DNA from: a virus
Virus record (IMG/VR): IMGVR_UViG_3300043570_000557
Coordinates: 1-33,277 of that record
Reading direction: 5' to 3' (one strand)
DNA: 33,277 nt
The notes beneath the pieces were generated by a model. It was not told the DNA's origin. It saw only the letters and a list, made by a program, of their open reading frames with translations, and did not search any database. Below are positions 28,886 through 33,277 of this stretch, one piece after another; the stretch's first letter is position 1; the number at the start of each line of letters is the position of its first letter. A program made the translations under genes and the position numbers.

Positions 28886-29923
28886 CTATGCTGGACAGAC
28901 TGCGCGCACACCAGCAAATACATCACGAATGGTTGAACATACCCGCTTCTCTGCATACAGAGAAATAAATCCGGGCTGATACTGCTCAAGACGTTGAATA
29001 CTCATCATCTCGTTATCGGCAATGGTCATGAAGCAATCCCAAGCAGCCAGATAAATAGGTGCCGTAGATGCCCCGTATTGGTTCATATAAGGATTTGGGA
29101 TAACTGGGAATCCAAAGATGCTACATACAGAACCACCATCATCATCACCTGATTCAAATAAAACTGGGAATCCGGCGGTGTCTTTTAATTGCCTAAACAA
29201 TTGGATTGTGTTCGGGTGCATCATCCACGCTGTACACGGACTCATCCAATACTGAGAAGGAAGTGCAGAAGCTAAAGCGGTAAGGTCGTTGTAGGTAACT
29301 ACAGTCTTAGACGCTGCGGCTGTCTGTAGCATCGTGTGCCGACCGTTAGTAGTTGCTGATCCGCTAGTACCGAAAGATGCTGCCGATGTACTACCATCGT
29401 AAAAATTTAGCCCTCTGAGTCCATCCGCTTGCCCTGTTTGTGGCGTTGCTGGTCCACTTGCTTGGTCGTTGTTTAACATCATTGACAAAGCCTCTTGCTG
29501 TGCGAATTCTAAGGCTATATCTGAGACAATGCTTTCATCAAGTCCGTTAATGTCAGACATAATTGCCGTCCGAATAGGCACAACTGCATTAATAGATTTA
29601 ACAGAGACTTGCCAAAAAGATGTGGCGTAGTTGCCTACATCATTCTTTACGCTGTAGCCCCACGGGTTCGTGGTGCTGGTTTGGATTACTGTAGCGTTAC
29701 CTGTCTTGACTACGAAGGCTTCATCAGAACCGATAGTGGTTATTTCACGAACTCCACACATACGGAACGGGTTGCCATATCTTAATGGTGCAAAGGCTTG
29801 ATCGTAAATAACGCGACCACCGACACCAGTACCAGAACCCGTAAGTCCGGCTGCTTCCTTCAAACTAACATCAGCCCGACCCTCGGACAATGCTGTTTTT
29901 ACTGCTTCGAGAATTAGGCTCAT
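28886..29923 (-). CDS. HK97-fold capsid paralogue without delta domain
   Basis: The 345-residue protein starts MSLILEAVKTALSEGRADVS with AAAGGA upstream. Residues 22-345 align with residues 104-447 of the neighbouring capsid protein: KEAAGLTGSGTGVGGR vs KEAAGLQGSGAGVGGR, VPIRTAIMSDINGLDES vs FPLRTAALDDIDGLESN, LNNDQAS vs QNNDQSS, and GLRGLN in both. The end PGFISLYAEKRVCSTIRDVF matches PGFITFFGEKRLCTSVVDPF. It lacks the N-terminal scaffolding-like domain. It could be a second capsid protein for pentamers or a decoration, or a mature-form copy; both genes are intact. Confidence 0.88.
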   Translation of the reverse strand: MSLILEAVKTALSEGRADVSLKEAAGLTGSGTGVGGRVIYDQAFAPLRYGNPFRMCGVREITTIGSDEAFVVKTGNATVIQTSTTNPWGYSVKNDVGNYATSFWQVSVKSINAVVPIRTAIMSDINGLDESIVSDIALEFAQQEALSMMLNNDQASGPATPQTGQADGLRGLNFYDGSTSAASFGTSGSATTNGRHTMLQTAAASKTVVTYNDLTALASALPSQYWMSPCTAWMMHPNTIQLFRQLKDTAGFPVLFESGDDDGGSVCSIFGFPVIPNPYMNQYGASTAPIYLAAWDCFMTIADNEMMSIQRLEQYQPGFISLYAEKRVCSTIRDVFAGVRAVCPA

Positions 29924-29948
29924 GTGAGTTTCCTTTAAATTGGAAAGA

Positions 29949-29966
29949 CGGGGGATTTCTCCCCCG
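29949..29966 (-). promoter_or_regulatory. GAAA-tetraloop hairpin between the two capsid genes
   Basis: On the transcript CGGGGGA-GAAA-TCCCCCG is a seven-pair GC-rich stem with a GNRA-type loop, followed by TCTTTCC. It sits eight bases after the stop of the upstream capsid gene. This could partly terminate transcription or protect the message of the most highly expressed gene, setting different levels of the two capsid proteins. Confidence 0.65.
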
Positions 29967-29973
29967 CGTTTTC

Positions 29974-31317
29974 TTAGTCGTTAGCCGTATAGGTTGAACG
30001 GTAACGGATAATGCTGAAAGGATCAACCACGCTGGTACATAGACGCTTCTCGCCGAAGAAAGTAATAAATCCGGGGAGAGTCTGATCGTACCTACGGAGA
30101 ACCATATTCAAACGATCGACGATGGTATGTCCGCGCGACCAGTCACCAAAATACATTGGGTACAGGTTATTTTTGTTTACGCCAGCGTAGCTAGGTGTAT
30201 CCAGATACTTGTTTACAACAACATCAAATCCACACAAGCGACCTACGATTCCGTCTGTTTCCAGAGGACTCATACGCTCGAATACTGGAGTGCCGTTGTC
30301 ATCGGTCAATCCGCGAATCTGTGAGAGCAAGATTGGATTGATAACGAAACGTGCAGAGGTAGTCCAATACTGTTGTGGCAAAGCATAGATAAAGTTAATA
30401 ACGTCCTTGTACTGGATGTTTGCTGCGCCTGCGGCGTTGCCATTCGTTACCAACTGATCGTAGGTAGCGATGCTAGACAATCCACTGCTAGAGCCTGTAC
30501 CGCTTGTTCCGTATGCAGCCGTAGTGGTTACACCCGGAGCGTAGGCACCGTTACCACCAGCGTACTGATTCAGACCGCGCAGACCATTGATACCACCAGT
30601 AGCAGCGATTACGCCAGCATCGGAACTCTGATCGTTGTTCTGGATCATTGAGATGCCTTCTTGCTCACTAAACTCGACCAACATATCTGAGACTACGTTG
30701 CTTTCCAGACCGTCAATATCGTCCAATGCAGCGGTACGCAATGGGAACTGAACATTAATATCTTGCAAAGTCAGTTGCCAGATGTTCGTGGCGACTGTGG
30801 TTGCGGCTCCGTTGTTCTGGATAGGATAGCCCCACGCTGGCGCAGAATTGCCAATTTTCGCGCGAAATTGATAGGTAGAGCCATCAGTTGCAACGGTGCG
30901 TGATACGCCGCGCATAGGATTAGCTAAACGCAATGCAACGAATACAGGATCGTAGGCAGTACGACCGCCGACACCCGCGCCAGAACCCTGTAGGCCAGCG
31001 GCTTCTTTTAAGAAAGCGTCATACTGGGAATCGCTCTCGAACAGGCTAATTTCTTTTTCCATCCGGCTACTAGACTTCGTGAAGTCGCTCAGTTGTTCCT
31101 TAACTCTGCGGTTCACATCTTGCGAGACGCTCTTAGCTTTAGGCTGGATGATCGAAGGAATTTGAATAGATGCAACCTTAGCTTCTAGGGCGGCTACTTT
31201 CTCCTCAACTTCTGCGCGTACAGCTTCCAGAGATACACTTACTTCGCTTTTGATTTCTTCGATCTTGGCAGTGTTAGCTGCTTCGATATGGTCTAGCTTC
31301 TCGATAACTTCTAACAT
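29974..31317 (-). CDS. major capsid protein with delta domain (HK97 fold)
   Basis: The 447-residue protein starts MLEVIEKLDHIEAANTAKIE. Residues 1-100 form a charged coiled coil (EIKSEVSVSLEAVRAEVEEK and more), a scaffolding delta domain normally removed by the protease encoded just upstream. Residues from about 104 form the HK97-fold capsid: GVGGRTAYDPVFVALRLANP, WQLTLQDINVQFPLRTAALD, GLRGLNQYAGG and the C-terminal PGFITFFGEKRLCTSVVDPF. Cleavage probably occurs near residues 100-106. AAAGGA precedes ATG. A closely related second gene follows. Confidence 0.93.
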   Translation of the reverse strand: MLEVIEKLDHIEAANTAKIEEIKSEVSVSLEAVRAEVEEKVAALEAKVASIQIPSIIQPKAKSVSQDVNRRVKEQLSDFTKSSSRMEKEISLFESDSQYDAFLKEAAGLQGSGAGVGGRTAYDPVFVALRLANPMRGVSRTVATDGSTYQFRAKIGNSAPAWGYPIQNNGAATTVATNIWQLTLQDINVQFPLRTAALDDIDGLESNVVSDMLVEFSEQEGISMIQNNDQSSDAGVIAATGGINGLRGLNQYAGGNGAYAPGVTTTAAYGTSGTGSSSGLSSIATYDQLVTNGNAAGAANIQYKDVINFIYALPQQYWTTSARFVINPILLSQIRGLTDDNGTPVFERMSPLETDGIVGRLCGFDVVVNKYLDTPSYAGVNKNNLYPMYFGDWSRGHTIVDRLNMVLRRYDQTLPGFITFFGEKRLCTSVVDPFSIIRYRSTYTAND

Positions 31318-31328
31318 TTTGATTTCCT

Positions 31329-32111
31329 TTATTTAAGACGTTGATTTAATGCCTTCAGTAATTCCCGCTCTTTTAGGGCTTTAAGAATTTCGTCGGCTTG
31401 CTTTGTTGCCACCGCATCAGGCTCCCCCTGAGTTGGTTGAGTGTCAAGATTTTTATGGGTGGCTTCCCGCGCATCCACTATTTTCTTGAATACCATAGAT
31501 GCGGTGGTCGCATCTTTTCGCGTTAACCCTGCTTCCCGCAGAGTCTTTTCGATTACTCGAATCATTAGCTGTCCTTCAGCATTAAATGCTTCCAGCTTAC
31601 TGATTTCTGAATTAGGATTGTTAGGGTACATTACGACAGAGACTTCCCGCAGACCGCCTTTAGTAATTCTAAAGTATCCGTCAGCCTCTTGTGATGGATT
31701 TCCTTCTGCGTCAACCATAATGGCTTCATCAGCGTATGCGCCGACAGAAACGCCACCGAACATATTGGGAGATTCTTTTAATACAGAATGAAGATCAGAG
31801 CCGCCTACAGTATTCATGTAGATCTGCCCTTTAGCGGTCATACCTTCTTCATCAAAGATAAACTCGTTCCACTGACCGACAGGCATACCGCTGTCGTTAT
31901 GGTTTAAGAACATAGGTAGCGGCTTTTCCATTTTGTGAAAATTTTCAGCCCATTGAGCAAAGCCTTCGGGCTGATAGTTAAATCGCCTGCCGTCTAGTCC
32001 TTCTCTCGCACCCCAAGTAGTAGCACGAGCCTCTATGTTGCCTCGATTACTGCTTGACTCGCTTTCGTCTAGGCTTAGTTTCGCTTCGCAAACCAGCATC
32101 AGATTTTTCAT
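31329..32111 (-). CDS. prohead protease (HK97 U35 type)
   Basis: ATG at 32111 gives 260 residues starting MKNLMLVCEAKLSLDESESS; an in-frame GTG at 32123 is less likely. The protease domain has FLNHND with H71, GGVSVGAYA with S122, and DGYFRITKGGLREVSVVMYP, giving the His/Ser core of U35 proteases. The C-terminal 70 residues are charged and helical (LKALKERELLKALNQRLK), suitable for capsid-scaffold contact. The enzyme cleaves capsid delta domains during maturation. It is directly upstream of the capsid gene, as in HK97, and its start overlaps a small gene. Confidence 0.93.
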   Translation of the reverse strand: MKNLMLVCEAKLSLDESESSSNRGNIEARATTWGAREGLDGRRFNYQPEGFAQWAENFHKMEKPLPMFLNHNDSGMPVGQWNEFIFDEEGMTAKGQIYMNTVGGSDLHSVLKESPNMFGGVSVGAYADEAIMVDAEGNPSQEADGYFRITKGGLREVSVVMYPNNPNSEISKLEAFNAEGQLMIRVIEKTLREAGLTRKDATTASMVFKKIVDAREATHKNLDTQPTQGEPDAVATKQADEILKALKERELLKALNQRLK

Positions 32112-32244
32112 TGACTGCCCCACTGTTAATAGATTGATTGTTATCTTTTATAGTGTGTGGCTTCTCAAGAATAACCGGAATAAAAACGTCTGACTTCCGC
32201 ACTTGTTTAGCAAAAAAACTTAGTATCTTATCGAGAATGCTCAT
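32047..32244 (-). CDS. small basic protein between portal and protease
   Basis: The 65-residue protein starts MSILDKILSFFAKQVRKSDV with a good AGGA site and overlaps the portal stop as ATGA. It is basic at the C-terminus (SETKPRRKRVKQ) and has an amphipathic N-terminal helix. It overlaps the protease gene by 65 bases, which is unusual. It may be an internal accessory or a shortened head protein; no family is recognised. Coupling to the portal gene makes a real product likely. Confidence 0.55.
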   Translation of the reverse strand: MSILDKILSFFAKQVRKSDVFIPVILEKPHTIKDNNQSINSGAVNEKSDAGLRSETKPRRKRVKQ

Positions 32245-33277
32245 GTTTTTCCTATGTTCATTTTACTCGTTTGGTTCCCGCCGCCACCGCCAGTATCTTG
32301 TGGACTTGTTCCAGCTATCATACCACCATCTGTGCCACCTGTTAACTCATCTCCATCAGCGATCATATCCATATTCAAATATTCTCTCGCTTCATTCGGG
32401 GTAAATATCCCGTTAGATACTCCGGCTACCACAAAATTCATTTGATCTAGGGCTGCACCCTTTAGAAAGTCTTTAGTATCAAATCGGATCGAAAGGTTAG
32501 GGTAGCCTTTTAATAGATGCTGTTTCAACTTCTGCTCTACATTGATAATCATAGGGTACATAGTTGTTTTGTAGAACTCGTCGAGCATAGTTTGAGTGTT
32601 ATTAAACTTTCCATCGGATACCCCTATCATTTGAGGAGGTACGCCGAATAGCCCACATATTCGCTTCATAGTCTGAATCTTTAATTCAGCAGTCTGAGCG
32701 TCTTGCAGAGTCAACATATCGACCGGAGTATATTGCATTCCCTGATCTAGTAGCATTCCCTGACCTGCTTTACTCAAGTCTGTATTCCTACTTCCCGTCA
32801 TTGCGTTCCACGTCTCTTTAAGACGGCTTGCTACTTCTTTATACTTTGCGTCTGGGATAACTTGATCGGTAGTAAAAATGCCAGAGGGCTTCGCGCCGTT
32901 CTGCATAATGAAGTTGGCGTAAACGTCTATGTCCTGATCGAGTGCTACTAACTCCGTTGCCAATATGCCCTTATTAAAACCTGATGATCCCTGCCACGGG
33001 GCTTCTTTAATGTGCATCACTTGATGAGATTCTAGCGGCTGATCCTTACTGAACCCATAGGACGGGGTAGAGAGGCGATATGAAGGATAGCGGGTAGGAT
33101 TCAGAATAACCGTTATGAGGGTCGAATCCAGCATATACATCTCAAGCGGTGTCGATAGACTATCCTTCTGGTCTTTTCTCCACCATAGCGTGAACGACTC
33201 GCCGCTTATGTCTTGCCACATACACCACTGATACCAGAACTCGTACTGACTCTGAAAGTTATTAGGGTTCGTTAGCA
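32241..33277 (-). CDS. portal protein (HK97 type), 5' end outside window
   Basis: The frame runs off the right edge; 344 residues are visible. The visible start LTNPNNFQSQYEFWYQWC is the conserved portal region before the first internal Met. It continues with PLESHQVMHIKEAPWQGSSG, KRICGLFGVPPQMIGVSDGK and FNNTQTMLDEFYKTTMYPMI, all typical of HK97 portals. The protein ends in a flexible Gly-rich tail (DTGGGGGNQTSKMNIGKT). Twelve copies form the DNA gate at one capsid vertex, bound by terminase and connector. The gene is coupled to the following small gene by ATGA. Confidence 0.95.
   Translation of the reverse strand, partial: LTNPNNFQSQYEFWYQWCMWQDISGESFTLWWRKDQKDSLSTPLEMYMLDSTLITVILNPTRYPSYRLSTPSYGFSKDQPLESHQVMHIKEAPWQGSSGFNKGILATELVALDQDIDVYANFIMQNGAKPSGIFTTDQVIPDAKYKEVASRLKETWNAMTGSRNTDLSKAGQGMLLDQGMQYTPVDMLTLQDAQTAELKIQTMKRICGLFGVPPQMIGVSDGKFNNTQTMLDEFYKTTMYPMIINVEQKLKQHLLKGYPNLSIRFDTKDFLKGAALDQMNFVVAGVSNGIFTPNEAREYLNMDMIADGDELTGGTDGGMIAGTSPQDTGGGGGNQTSKMNIGKT

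Noticed and set aside
1-33277. Integrase, repressor, att sites or CRISPR arrays
   Set aside because: I looked for tyrosine or serine recombinase motifs, Cro/CI-like pairs and regularly spaced repeats and found none; a regulator could be hidden among the small helix-turn-helix proteins.

Overview
The window is most of the genome of a tailed double-stranded DNA phage with a long non-contractile tail (siphovirus type). The evidence is an HK97-type head module (portal, U35-like protease, HK97-fold capsid), a tail module with a tape measure and a G/GT frameshift pair, no sheath or baseplate-wedge genes, and a four-gene lysis cassette. The Rz-like spanin and small holin point to a Gram-negative host. 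No integrase, repressor or att site is visible, so a virulent lifestyle is likely but not proven. The terminase genes are missing. The portal gene is cut by the right edge and the left-edge genes read leftward into the left edge, so the piece is best read as a circular or circularly permuted genome opened near the terminases.

Layout. (1) About 1-4950, minus strand: a tightly overlapping chain of small genes with an HNH nuclease, a ferritin-like DUF5856 protein, two small zinc-binding proteins, a ParB-domain/beta-class DNA methyltransferase and many tiny proteins, several too short for standard gene callers. A near-consensus sigma70 promoter (4919-4947) drives it. (2) About 5086-6912, minus strand: a recombination operon (Rad52-like annealing protein, small DNA-binding-type protein, YqaJ/lambda-exo-like exonuclease, SSB) that ends in a strong intrinsic terminator (5086-5114). 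(3) 6969-11270, plus strand: RusA resolvase, a structured leader with a 31-codon ORF, a DUF1376 replication protein, a possible helicase loader, a winged-helix-like protein, an AT-rich homing HNH gene, a Ref/DUF968-like nuclease, a PD-(D/E)XK-like protein and a SleB-like hydrolase. (4) 11413-12741, minus strand: M15 endolysin, spanin, holin, and a membrane/coiled-coil protein. (5) 12741-21573, minus strand: fibre and tail-tip genes, including one frameshifted fibre gene. (6) 21612-28875, minus strand: a GNAT acetyltransferase, distal tail proteins, tape measure, chaperones with a -1 frameshift site, major tail protein, and connector genes. (7) 28886-33277, minus strand: two tandem paralogous HK97-fold capsid genes, protease, a small protein and the portal.

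The genes form a self-contained programme. Two divergent early operons start around 6912-6969 and supply recombination-dependent replication. The late genes are transcribed from the right edge through head, tail and fibres to lysis, and converge with the plus-strand operon at 11270-11413, where a structured RNA-like element sits. The most unusual points are the second capsid gene that lacks the scaffolding delta domain, the DUF5856 fusion, the structured leader with a small ORF before the replication gene, the GNAT gene inside the tail module, and the UUCG/GAAA tetraloop hairpins placed beside highly expressed genes.
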